Source: Pseudomonas sp.
GTDB lineage: Bacteria > Pseudomonadota > Gammaproteobacteria > Pseudomonadales > Pseudomonadaceae
DNA: 37,004 bases
Reading direction: 5' to 3'
NCBI RefSeq assembly: GCF_030150285.1
Contig: NZ_JASLGE010000111.1
Coordinates: 1-37,004, forward strand
In this document: piece after piece, positions 7,453 to 14,048 of the stretch
How positions within the stretch are numbered: position 1 is the stretch's first letter
Layout of the letters: every line of letters begins with the position of its first letter
Notes under the pieces: generated by a model
What the model was told of the DNA's origin: nothing
Database searches by the model: none
The model's input: only the letters and a program-made list of their open reading frames with translations
Position numbers and translations under genes: made by a program

Positions 7453-8529
7453 GTGGCTGACCGGTGGGGCGGCGCGACCCCGGCCGCACTGCTCGATGAC
7501 CTCGGGCACGCGATCGCCGAACGGTACCGGCGTGTGGAGCTCGTGCTAGAGCGCAAGCTGCGCGACCTGCTCGAACGGTCTATCACGGCACCGCCTGATC
7601 TGTCGGCGCGGCTGCGTGCGATCCGGGAGCTACGCGCAATGTCTGCCCGCCTGGTCGCTGACCTGTCACCAGACGATATGGCGGCCGCGGTCGCCGCGAT
7701 CGCGGGCGGCGCGTCATCGGCGGAGATTTCGCGGCTGCTGCTCGACATGCCGGGGCTAGGCGCGTCTACGGTCACGGCGGGTGGCCTGTACGGGGTCGCC
7801 GCCGCCGAGGTTGACCTGCGCGACGGGCTGCGCGCCCTGAACGAGCGAATCCTGCGCGCCCCTGCTGACGCGTACCGGGCGATGACCGCGAGCACGCTCG
7901 CCGACATGCTCGCCGGGCAGGCGACGTGGGAGCAGACGCAGCGACGGCAGGTAGACCGGTACCTTGCGGACGGCATCACCGGGTTTATCGACTCGGGCGG
8001 CCGCCGGTGGCGCATCGGCTCATATGCCGAAATGGCGACGCGTACGGCGGCGGCCCGTGCGTGGCGCGACCAGTCGGTAGCGTCGATGCGCTCTCACGGC
8101 ATCGACACGTACCAGATCGTGATTGGTGCGAGCGCGTGCGCTGAGTGCGCGGCGTGGGCCGGTAAGACGCTCACCGATGGCGGCCCGGTCGGCCCGACTG
8201 TCGCGCCGCACGCGATCACGGGCGAGCTCGTGGGCATCACGATCGACGGCACGCTAGCCGACGCTCGCCGCAACGGATGGGCTCACCCGAATTGCCGGTG
8301 TGTACTAATTCCGGCGCTGCCTGGCTATTCGGCTGGCAGCGCGACTACGCATGACCCGGCCGCCGAGCTCGCCCGGGATCAGATGCGCGCCCTCGAACGC
8401 GGGGTGCGTGACGCTCGCCGCACTGGCGGCGACGTTAAGGCCGCTTCGGCGGCTCTCACAGACCACACCCGTAAGCACGGGCTGGCTCGCCGATCGTGGC
8501 GAACGATGCTCGAATTCGCGGGTGCATAA
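7453..8529 (+). CDS. MuF-like minor capsid protein
   Basis: This 358-residue protein uses a GTG start two bases after the upstream stop. The long helical N-terminal part (1-210) is followed by the diagnostic C-terminal module: CAECAAWAGKTLT (about residues 231-243) and HPNCRC (about 277-282), the Cys/His signature of phage minor head proteins of the Mu gpF/SPP1 gp7 type. These bind the portal and enter the prohead, where they affect DNA exit or injection. The region after residue 290 is a charged helical extension. The family is supported by motif and by its place right after the portal. Confidence 0.85.
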   Translation: MADRWGGATPAALLDDLGHAIAERYRRVELVLERKLRDLLERSITAPPDLSARLRAIRELRAMSARLVADLSPDDMAAAVAAIAGGASSAEISRLLLDMPGLGASTVTAGGLYGVAAAEVDLRDGLRALNERILRAPADAYRAMTASTLADMLAGQATWEQTQRRQVDRYLADGITGFIDSGGRRWRIGSYAEMATRTAAARAWRDQSVASMRSHGIDTYQIVIGASACAECAAWAGKTLTDGGPVGPTVAPHAITGELVGITIDGTLADARRNGWAHPNCRCVLIPALPGYSAGSATTHDPAAELARDQMRALERGVRDARRTGGDVKAASAALTDHTRKHGLARRSWRTMLEFAGA

Positions 8530-8574
8530 AAATGTCCGGGTGGATGCCCGGCGTAAACGTGCAGGAGGCACACA

Positions 8575-9219
8575 ATGATGACCAGTAAGCAGATTCGCGG
8601 CCGCGCGGTTTCCCCCGATTGGACGATTGGGCGGGCACCGCTTGCGCTGCGAGGTATCCGGTTTGCCGAGAGCGGCGACGGCGGCAACGGTGGTGCAGGA
8701 GGCACCGCGCCCGCGGCCCCCGCGCCCGCGCCGGCACCCGCCCCGGCACCTGTACCGCAGCCGCCCGCGGCACCCGCGCCCGCGCCGCGTGACTCGTACT
8801 CGCCCGAGTACGTGCGCGACCTGCGCGGCGAGGCGAAGGCTCACCGGGAGGCCGGCGAAGCGGCTGCGAAGTCGCTCGCAGAGCTTCAGGCGAAGTACGA
8901 CGCGGATACCGCCGAGCTTGCCACGCTGCGCACCGCCGCGGCAGCGCAGGCTCGGGCTACTGCTGTGACTACCGCAGCAGATGGGGTCGCGGACGCGGCC
9001 CTGCTGCTCGACTCGCAGGCTTTCGCGGACGCGACGGCCGAGCTCGACCTGACGAACGCTGACGCGGTGCGCGCCGCCGTGGCTGATTTCGCCAAAAAGA
9101 ATCCGCGGTTCGCCGCCGTAAAGCCCGGGGGCGGCCGTTCACACGGCGCACCCGCGGGCGGTGGCGCATCTACCCCACCTTCCACACTGGAAGGCTCGAT
9201 TAACGCTCACTACGCCTAA
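8575..9219 (+). CDS. Scaffolding protein
   Basis: This 214-residue protein starts with MM behind AGGAGG. It has a Gly-rich stretch, then an Ala/Pro repeat (residues about 42-70), then a highly charged helical segment (RGEAKAHREAGEAAAKSLAE, continuing to about residue 125) and a conserved-looking end FAKKNPRFAAVKPGG. The position directly before the major capsid gene plus the coiled-coil content fits a scaffold that shapes the prohead and is then lost. No separate capsid protease gene is visible in the head module, so any maturation cleavage is unexplained. Confidence 0.8.
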   Translation: MMTSKQIRGRAVSPDWTIGRAPLALRGIRFAESGDGGNGGAGGTAPAAPAPAPAPAPAPVPQPPAAPAPAPRDSYSPEYVRDLRGEAKAHREAGEAAAKSLAELQAKYDADTAELATLRTAAAAQARATAVTTAADGVADAALLLDSQAFADATAELDLTNADAVRAAVADFAKKNPRFAAVKPGGGRSHGAPAGGGASTPPSTLEGSINAHYA

Positions 9220-9259
9220 CCGGTGTAGGGGGTTCCACCAACCACAGAAAGGGCCAGAC

Positions 9260-10270
9260 ATGGCTATCACTCTCGCCGAGGCGAAGAACAACGTTCAGAT
9301 GGATTACGATCCCGCTGTGATCGACGAGTTTCGCAAGTACTCGCCGATGCTCAACGAACTGGTTTTCGATGACATCGTGAACCCGTCTGGCGGCGGCGGC
9401 ACGATGACTACCGGCTACCGCCGACTGAAGACGCAGGCGACCGCCTCGACTCGTGCCATCAACAGCGAGTACACGGCGCAGAACGTCGAAACCGAGAAGA
9501 TCACAGTTGACCTTGCGGTCATGGGTGGTTCGTTCGAGGTCGATCGCGTTGTGGCCCGCTCGCTCGGCACCGGTGCGGGCGCTGCTGTCGCACTGAACGT
9601 GCAGCAGAAGGTCAAGAGCACCATTGCCGAGTTCAACGACAACGTCATCAACGGCGACACCGCCGTTGACGCGAACGGGTTCGACGGCCTCGATAAGGCA
9701 CTGTCGGGCAGCGACACCGAGATTGGCCTGACTTCGGTCACTGACTGGTCAGACCTCGACACCCTCGCGGGTGCGGGCCAGCGTGGCGCTGACGTGCTCG
9801 ACGAGCTGCTGTCGATCCTGAACGGCCCCGCCTCGTTCATCATCGGCAACGCAAAGTCGCTCGCCCGCGTGCGTGCGATTGCTCGCCGTCTCGCGATGCA
9901 CGTTCGCGACCCCCTCGAAGGGCTGTTGGATCGCAACGGCCGCCCGGTCACGCACGAGCGCTACGGCAACGTGACGCTTATCGACGCTGGCGACAAGGCT
10001 GGCAGCTCGACCCCGGTTATCCCGGTGGAGACTCGCACGGTCGATGGCAATTCGGTTACCGGCCTCACTGATCTGTACGCGGTTCGCGTCGATCTGATGG
10101 ACGGCTTCCATGGTGTCTCGACCACTGGTGGCCAGCTCGTGCAGACCTGGCTTCCCGATTTCAACACCGCCGGCGCGGTGAAGAAGGGCGAGGTTGAGCT
10201 GGGGCCGATCGCGGTTGCGCTTCGCGCCACGAAGGCCGCCGCGGTGCTTCGCAACCTCAAAGTTCAGTAG
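9260..10270 (+). CDS. Major capsid protein (HK97 fold predicted)
   Basis: This 336-residue protein is the shell subunit. The ATG at 9260 has GAAAGGG upstream; the frame is open further back through the gap but lacks such a site. Features typical of actinophage capsid proteins are an N-terminal helix (MAITLAEAKNNVQMDYDPAV), an E-loop-like region rich in Thr/Gly (SGGGGTMTTGYRR), and a spine helix region. It uses a more restricted codon set than its neighbours, as expected for the most abundant protein. A strong hairpin follows the stop. Identification rests on position, length and general pattern. Confidence 0.85.
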   Translation: MAITLAEAKNNVQMDYDPAVIDEFRKYSPMLNELVFDDIVNPSGGGGTMTTGYRRLKTQATASTRAINSEYTAQNVETEKITVDLAVMGGSFEVDRVVARSLGTGAGAAVALNVQQKVKSTIAEFNDNVINGDTAVDANGFDGLDKALSGSDTEIGLTSVTDWSDLDTLAGAGQRGADVLDELLSILNGPASFIIGNAKSLARVRAIARRLAMHVRDPLEGLLDRNGRPVTHERYGNVTLIDAGDKAGSSTPVIPVETRTVDGNSVTGLTDLYAVRVDLMDGFHGVSTTGGQLVQTWLPDFNTAGAVKKGEVELGPIAVALRATKAAAVLRNLKVQ

Positions 10271-10278
10271 AGCCAACC

Positions 10279-10317
10279 CGGCAGGCACCTCCCCCACGCG
10301 CGGGAAGGTGCCTGCCG
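10279..10317 (+). terminator. Strong hairpin after the capsid gene (partial terminator or mRNA stabiliser)
   Basis: CGGCAGGCACCT (10279-10290) pairs perfectly with AGGTGCCTGCCG (10306-10317), and CCC/GGG in the loop can extend it past a bulged A. Only TTT (10322-10324) follows a few bases later, so full termination is unlikely. A stem here would protect the 3' end of capsid mRNA or reduce downstream expression, matching the high capsid demand. Confidence 0.6.
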
Positions 10318-10349
10318 CACACTTTCATCACTTCCTGAGGGAGAAACCC

Positions 10350-10784
10350 ATGCAGAAGATTTACAGCCCAAATAAGGCGTTTTCGGGCGTAGTGGTCGGC
10401 GTGCCGTTCCACAACGGCGAAGGCAAGACCGACCGCCCGGCCGCAATCGCGTACTTCCAGCGCGCCGGCTACCAGATCGGCGACACCGACGAAGGCGGCG
10501 GCGAGCCTGAGCAGCCGCAGCTCACACCATCGCAGGCAGTCAAGGCGCGCGCTAAGGAGCTCGGGCTCTCGTCAGCGGGCAAGACCGCAGAGATTCAGGC
10601 ACGCATCGACGAGCACCTGAAGCGCGAGGCCGAGGCCGCAGCGGCGAAGGCCGACGAAGACGGCGGCGACACGGGCGCACCAGCCGGTGACAACACCGCC
10701 GAGGGTGACAGTGGCGACGCAGCGCCCGAGCAGCTCGAGCAGCCCGAGGGCGGCGACACGGGCAGCGTTCGCACGGTCAAGTAG
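10350..10784 (+). CDS. SAP/Rho-N-like domain protein downstream of capsid gene
   Basis: This 144-residue protein starts at 10350 behind GAGGGAGAAA. Residues 1-45 form a small module (KAFSGVVVGVPFHNGEGKTD) seen after capsid genes in actinophages, from general knowledge. Residues 58-91 (LTPSQAVKARAKELGLSSAG followed by KTAEIQARIDEHLK) match the helix-extended-loop-helix pattern of SAP or Rho N-terminal-like domains. The tail from about residue 95 is acidic and low complexity. It may be a head decoration or head-tail joining protein. DNA binding by the SAP-like part is possible but unproven. Confidence 0.65.
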   Translation: MQKIYSPNKAFSGVVVGVPFHNGEGKTDRPAAIAYFQRAGYQIGDTDEGGGEPEQPQLTPSQAVKARAKELGLSSAGKTAEIQARIDEHLKREAEAAAAKADEDGGDTGAPAGDNTAEGDSGDAAPEQLEQPEGGDTGSVRTVK

Positions 10785-10786
10785 TC

Positions 10787-11197
10787 ATGGCCGGGCAACC
10801 TGTCTACGCGACCCCCGCTGACCTCGCAGAGTACTGCTCGCCAACACCCGCACCAGCGGAGGTCGGCGAGCGGCAGCTACGCGAGGCATCAGCGCAGGTC
10901 GATCGCATGTTGCTCACCGCGATCTACCCAACCGACGTGGGCGGCCTCCCAACCGAGGCCGCCCACGTCGCGGCGATCCGTGACGCGACATGCGCGCAAG
11001 CGATCCACACCGACATGTACGGTGACGCGGCCGAGCTCGCAGCATCAGGCGGGGCGGTGAGCCTTGGCCCCCTGTCGATCGGCGGCGGCCGCAGCGGCCG
11101 CGGCGGCAATAGCGGCGGTGGCGCGCCCGTGTGGTCACCAGCAGCGATCGATTACCTCGTGGCTGCTGGCCTCATCATTGGGCCGGTGCTGACATGA
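10787..11197 (+). CDS. Head-tail connector (adaptor) protein
   Basis: This 136-residue protein starts with ATG two bases after the upstream stop. The N-terminus (YATPADLAEYC, residues 6-16), the helix with REASAQVDRMLL and the later AIRDATCAQAIHTD are typical of gp6-like adaptors that bind under the portal ring. A Gly/Ser-rich loop (about 95-115) precedes the end. Position as first of four small genes between capsid and major tail protein matches the usual adaptor, stopper, gp10-like, terminator order. Confidence 0.75.
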   Translation: MAGQPVYATPADLAEYCSPTPAPAEVGERQLREASAQVDRMLLTAIYPTDVGGLPTEAAHVAAIRDATCAQAIHTDMYGDAAELAASGGAVSLGPLSIGGGRSGRGGNSGGGAPVWSPAAIDYLVAAGLIIGPVLT

Positions 11198-11550
11198 GCC
11201 TGCGAGCGTACCGGCGGCAGATTGAGCGCGTGCTGCCGCACATCGACCTCGTGACGGTCGCCCCGCTGCTCGGCGCTACCGGTGCGGGGCGACAGTTCGG
11301 TGAGCCGGTCACGATCGGCCGCGCGCAGATCGCGAGCGGCCGCGGCATCAAGGGCGGGCAGTACGAGCAAGAGGCAGGCGTGGTCGGCGTGGTGTACATG
11401 CTGCGCGACGCGATCGACAAGTACCCTACGCCGGGCTCACGCGTCACGCTTTGGGCTGGTGAGCCTGATCAGGATTACGCGACCGTGCGCAGGGTGGAGC
11501 GCTACCGCGACCCTCGCATTGGTGATCTGCTCGTGATGGTGCTCGAATGA
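11194..11550 (+). CDS. Head closure (stopper-like) protein
   Basis: This 118-residue protein starts at the ATGA overlap (11194); an upstream in-frame start would overlap its neighbour. The C-terminal half is mostly beta (GSRVTLWAGEPDQDYATVRR, then VERYRDPRIGDLLVMVLE), which fits the beta-barrel of stopper proteins that close the connector after packaging. Second of the four connector genes, in the expected place. The assignment is from order and secondary structure rather than a sequence signature. Confidence 0.65.
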   Translation: MSLRAYRRQIERVLPHIDLVTVAPLLGATGAGRQFGEPVTIGRAQIASGRGIKGGQYEQEAGVVGVVYMLRDAIDKYPTPGSRVTLWAGEPDQDYATVRRVERYRDPRIGDLLVMVLE

Positions 11551-11900
11551 TGACCGTCACGACCGAGTGGCACGGCGACCGCGTGGCCGCCGCCGTGCGT
11601 GCCGCGGTGCCGGCCGCGGTGAATCACGCCGCCGAGCTACTGCGCGGCTGGTCTGTCGAAGCGGCCCCCGTTTTGGACGGCACGCTGCGCGCGTCGGCGC
11701 AAGTCACCGCGGCGACCGCGGGCGACCCCACGGCGCATGTGTCTTTCGACACGGTGTACGCGTGGCGACAGCACGAAGAGCTCACCTGGAATCACCCGGG
11801 CGGCGGCGGGGCGAAGTACCTCGAAGGGCCGCTACTTGAGCACCACGACGATTTGCTAGCCGCGATGGCTGCACGAATAAAGGGGGCGATTGGTGGCTGA
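11547..11900 (+). CDS. HK97 gp10-like tail/connector component
   Basis: This 117-residue protein starts at an ATGA overlap. The central and C-terminal pattern (VSFDTVYAWRQHEELTWNHP, then AKYLEGPLLEH) is the characteristic end of gp10-like proteins: a conserved Tyr followed by a Gly/His-rich loop and a YLExPL motif. In siphoviruses this family joins heads and tails. It overlaps the next gene by 8 bases. Confidence 0.75.
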   Translation: MMTVTTEWHGDRVAAAVRAAVPAAVNHAAELLRGWSVEAAPVLDGTLRASAQVTAATAGDPTAHVSFDTVYAWRQHEELTWNHPGGGGAKYLEGPLLEHHDDLLAAMAARIKGAIGG

Positions 11901-12354
11901 CTACGTGCCGGCCGGGTACAGCTCGAAGCTGCTGCTCGGGCTCGCCCAATTCCTCACCGCGGCCGGGTTCGGCGTGTACCGCGAAGACTCGATGTATGCG
12001 CCCGGCGAGCGTGGAATTCACATCAATTTCACGCCTGCGCTCGCGTCTACGACACCGCAAGAGTCGCTGTCGTTACAAATCTATTTGCCGCAGCGTGGCG
12101 TGCTCGCGACCGAGCACACCTCAGTGCAGTTGCGGTGGCAATTCGTAGACCGGCACCCGCTGTACGTGAACGACACCATCGACGCGGTGCGGGCGCTATT
12201 CCCGGAGCGGCCCGAGGGCGGCTACCAGGAAATCGGCGGCCTGAAATTCGATCGCATCTACCAGCGATCGGCGACCACGTGGGGCGAAGAGGATCGGCCG
12301 GGCGTGCTCAACGCCACGCAGAATCTGTCGTTCCGCGGCAACCGGTACGAGTGA
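11893..12354 (+). CDS. Tail terminator protein
   Basis: A GTG at 11893 gives 153 residues (a TTG three bases earlier is also possible). The start helix (GYSSKLLLGLAQFLTAAG), the beta-rich middle (SLQIYLPQRG, VQLRWQFVDRHPLYVNDTID) and the WQF-type strand fit the minor capsid/tail terminator family, which caps the tail tube and joins it to the head. It is the last of the four connector genes and immediately precedes the major tail gene, as expected. Confidence 0.7.
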   Translation: MADYVPAGYSSKLLLGLAQFLTAAGFGVYREDSMYAPGERGIHINFTPALASTTPQESLSLQIYLPQRGVLATEHTSVQLRWQFVDRHPLYVNDTIDAVRALFPERPEGGYQEIGGLKFDRIYQRSATTWGEEDRPGVLNATQNLSFRGNRYE

Positions 12355-12375
12355 TACCGCTCGTGCCTCACACGA

Positions 12376-12390
12376 TGCCCCGCTGGGGCA
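12376..12390 (+). other. Small hairpin before the major tail gene
   Basis: TGCCCC (12376-12381) pairs with GGGGCA (12385-12390) around a GCT loop in the 52-base gap before the major tail gene. It lies just upstream of the GGAG ribosome site. It could set a 5' mRNA end or be incidental. Confidence 0.35.
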
Positions 12391-12406
12391 GATTGGAGCG
12401 CAGTCG

Positions 12407-13165
12407 ATGACTACGCCAGCAGAAATCAAGCCCACGCAGGGTGTGAGCGAAAGCTCGTACGCGTGGATTCTCGAAGTCGGCCTGCTGCCGACCACGCCGG
12501 GCGGCCCGATCGATTGGCACACGATCCCCGACCAGACGGCGATGCAGCCCAACTCGACCCCGACTCAGACCGATGGTGGCACGTACGCTCACAAGGGGCA
12601 GGCCGCGCAGGACACCATTGGTGAGTCTTTCGTGCTCAACACGAACGTCAAGGTCATCACCGACGCGGCGGGCGAAGTTATCCCGGGCGTTGAAATCCTG
12701 ATTGCGGCGGCGAACGCGCTGCTCAGCGATGACCTTGCGAGCTCGCGCGTGATCGCGGTTCGGTTCTACCACTACCGAATCGCGTCGCTTGCGTACGAGT
12801 TCACCGCTGACGTGACCTGGACGCGCGCGAACACGGGCAACACCGACAACGAGTTTCTGTCGATCACGCTCACCGCGAAGGGCGATCGCAAGTCGATCGC
12901 GAACCCGGCGCTCAGTGACGTGGGTGTTGTGCCAGGCATCGACACCGCGACCCCCGAGGGTGTCGCCGAGGGCGGCCTGGTGCGCCTCGACGGCGCGAAC
13001 CTTCGCCACGTCACTGTGGTGAAGGTTGACACCGCGACCGCCGAATTCGTCAAGGCGAACGGGGCGCTGTACGTCACGATGCCGGCGGGCTCGCCTGGCC
13101 CGGCATCGATCGTCGTTGAGACGGCGCAGGAAGCCGGCCCGGCTTTCTCGTACACCCGCGGCTAA
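12407..13165 (+). CDS. Major tail tube protein with C-terminal Ig-like (IPT/TIG) domain
   Basis: This 252-residue protein builds the tail tube. Residues 1-170 have the tube-protein pattern (GQAAQDTIGESFVLNTNVKV; the tube fold is inferred). From about residue 174 a separate domain appears: EGGLVRLDGANLRHVTVVKV, then LYVTMPAGSPGPASIVVET and a final FSYTRG. This spacing of Gly, Asn-Leu, Pro-Ala-Gly and the final aromatic strand is what IPT/TIG Ig-like domains show. Such domains decorate tail surfaces and may bind cell-surface sugars. Restricted codon use and flanking hairpins fit high expression. Confidence 0.85.
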   Translation: MTTPAEIKPTQGVSESSYAWILEVGLLPTTPGGPIDWHTIPDQTAMQPNSTPTQTDGGTYAHKGQAAQDTIGESFVLNTNVKVITDAAGEVIPGVEILIAAANALLSDDLASSRVIAVRFYHYRIASLAYEFTADVTWTRANTGNTDNEFLSITLTAKGDRKSIANPALSDVGVVPGIDTATPEGVAEGGLVRLDGANLRHVTVVKVDTATAEFVKANGALYVTMPAGSPGPASIVVETAQEAGPAFSYTRG

Positions 13166-13188
13166 CTCGCCAGGGGTGCCATTAACGG

Positions 13189-13219
13189 CCGGGGGTGCGT
13201 CTGCTGTGCGCGCCCCCGG
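13189..13219 (+). terminator. Hairpin after the major tail gene
   Basis: CCGGGGGTGCG (13189-13199) pairs with CGCGCCCCCGG (13209-13219) with one T-G pair and a 9-base loop. The next bases contain a second small stem, CCCC with GGGG (13224-13236). There is no T-tract directly after. As with the capsid gene, this stem probably stabilises the major tail mRNA or lowers downstream transcription. Confidence 0.55.
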
Positions 13220-13260
13220 TTATCCCCATATTCGGGGAGTTATACACAGCATTTTCCACA
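13220..13260 (+). other. Cluster of three DnaA-box-like sites
   Basis: Within 41 bases lie TTATCCCCA (13220-13228, one mismatch), TTATACACA (13240-13248) and TTTTCCACA (13252-13260). The last two match the general DnaA box TTWTNCACA exactly, and all are on the plus strand. The stretch is AT-rich for this genome and lies between the major tail and tail chaperone genes, just before the ribosome site. It may bind host DnaA as an accessory origin or titration site. It could also be chance. Confidence 0.4.
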
Positions 13261-13273
13261 GCAGGGAGAAACC

Positions 13274-13843
13274 ATGACCACCACCGCTTTCGAAGCCAAT
13301 CGCCACCTGAACATCGATCTTGGGTCGGGCGAAATCTTCACAATTCCGCCGCTGCCAGGCCGCCTCGGCAGGGATGCCCTGGCCTACACGGTGTCTATCG
13401 CTTTCGGCACCTCGCTACAGTCCGCACCACGCGACGCTGACTGGCTCTCGAAGGTGTGCCTGGGGTTTCCGTACGGCGAGCCAGGCGACCCCGACCACGT
13501 GCCCGGCAGCGCTGACCACGCCGATCGGTTCGAACGGTTCGAGACGTACCGCGCTTCGGAACAAGAGCGCATCATTCAAGCCGCGATCGTGTGGAACGTG
13601 CAGGGCGGCAGCCTTGACGCGGTGCACGATCTACTCAACACAGCCGCGGGTGATGCGTACCCAAAAGCCCTCGTTCGCGTGATGGCATCTTGCGGGCTGG
13701 CCGAGCCTTATCAGGCACTGCTGACCTTTCTCGCTGGGGGGTCGGAGAGCCCGACGCAAGCGGAGTCTACCGGAGGTACGAGTACCCCGATTGGTACCTC
13801 GAATACCAGCGAATCCGCGACGAACCCGAGCAATCCGGGCTAG
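13274..13843 (+). CDS. Tail assembly chaperone, short form (gpG-like)
   Basis: This 189-residue protein starts with ATG at 13274 behind GGGAGA. It helps assemble the tail tube around the tape measure. The body (residues 1-150) is an ordinary globular sequence; the last 40 residues are Ser/Thr/Gly low complexity, which is common when the main frame simply runs past a programmed frameshift site. Position between major tail and tape measure and the overlapping second frame are the standard lambda G/GT arrangement. The shift site is probably the six-G run at 13736-13741. Confidence 0.85.
   Translation: MTTTAFEANRHLNIDLGSGEIFTIPPLPGRLGRDALAYTVSIAFGTSLQSAPRDADWLSKVCLGFPYGEPGDPDHVPGSADHADRFERFETYRASEQERIIQAAIVWNVQGGSLDAVHDLLNTAAGDAYPKALVRVMASCGLAEPYQALLTFLAGGSESPTQAESTGGTSTPIGTSNTSESATNPSNPG
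13736..13741 (+). promoter_or_regulatory. Probable -1 ribosomal frameshift site
   Basis: Six Gs read as GGG GGG in the first frame (…LAGG). A -1 slip lets the Gly tRNA re-pair on GGG and continue as GVGEPDASG in the next frame. The run lies near the end of the conserved part of the short chaperone and inside the open stretch of the second frame. Sequence context is TGGGGGGT, not the classic lambda GGGAAAG, so efficiency cannot be judged. Confidence 0.6.
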
Positions 13844-14043
13844 ATAGCTCGGTCATTTGGCAGCACATACTCACCAACTGGGATGCGTACGTGCTACCTG
13901 ACCTTTCCCGCCTGTACAGCATCGACACCGCCGACGAGGCCGCGCTGCTCGCCCGCCCCTGGTGGTGGCTGCGAGCGCACCTGCTCGCCCTGGTGGGCAT
14001 CGAAGGATCGCTGACGGGCCGCACTCTCGAAACGAAGGAGTAA
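13741..14043 (+). CDS. Tail assembly chaperone, frameshifted C-terminal part (gpT-like)
   Basis: This is the -1 frame extension of the preceding gene. It adds about 100 residues (GVGEPDASGVYRRYEYPDW, then mostly helical sequence with PWWWLRAHLLALVGIEG) to 156 residues of the short form, giving a fusion of about 256. The segment has no good start of its own near its beginning; an ATG at 13690 in the same frame lacks a ribosome site. The stop lies 6 bases before the tape measure start. The long form binds tape measure and tube in lambda-type tails. Confidence 0.75.
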   Translation, partial: VGEPDASGVYRRYEYPDWYLEYQRIRDEPEQSGLDSSVIWQHILTNWDAYVLPDLSRLYSIDTADEAALLARPWWWLRAHLLALVGIEGSLTGRTLETKE

Positions 14044-14048
14044 CCATC

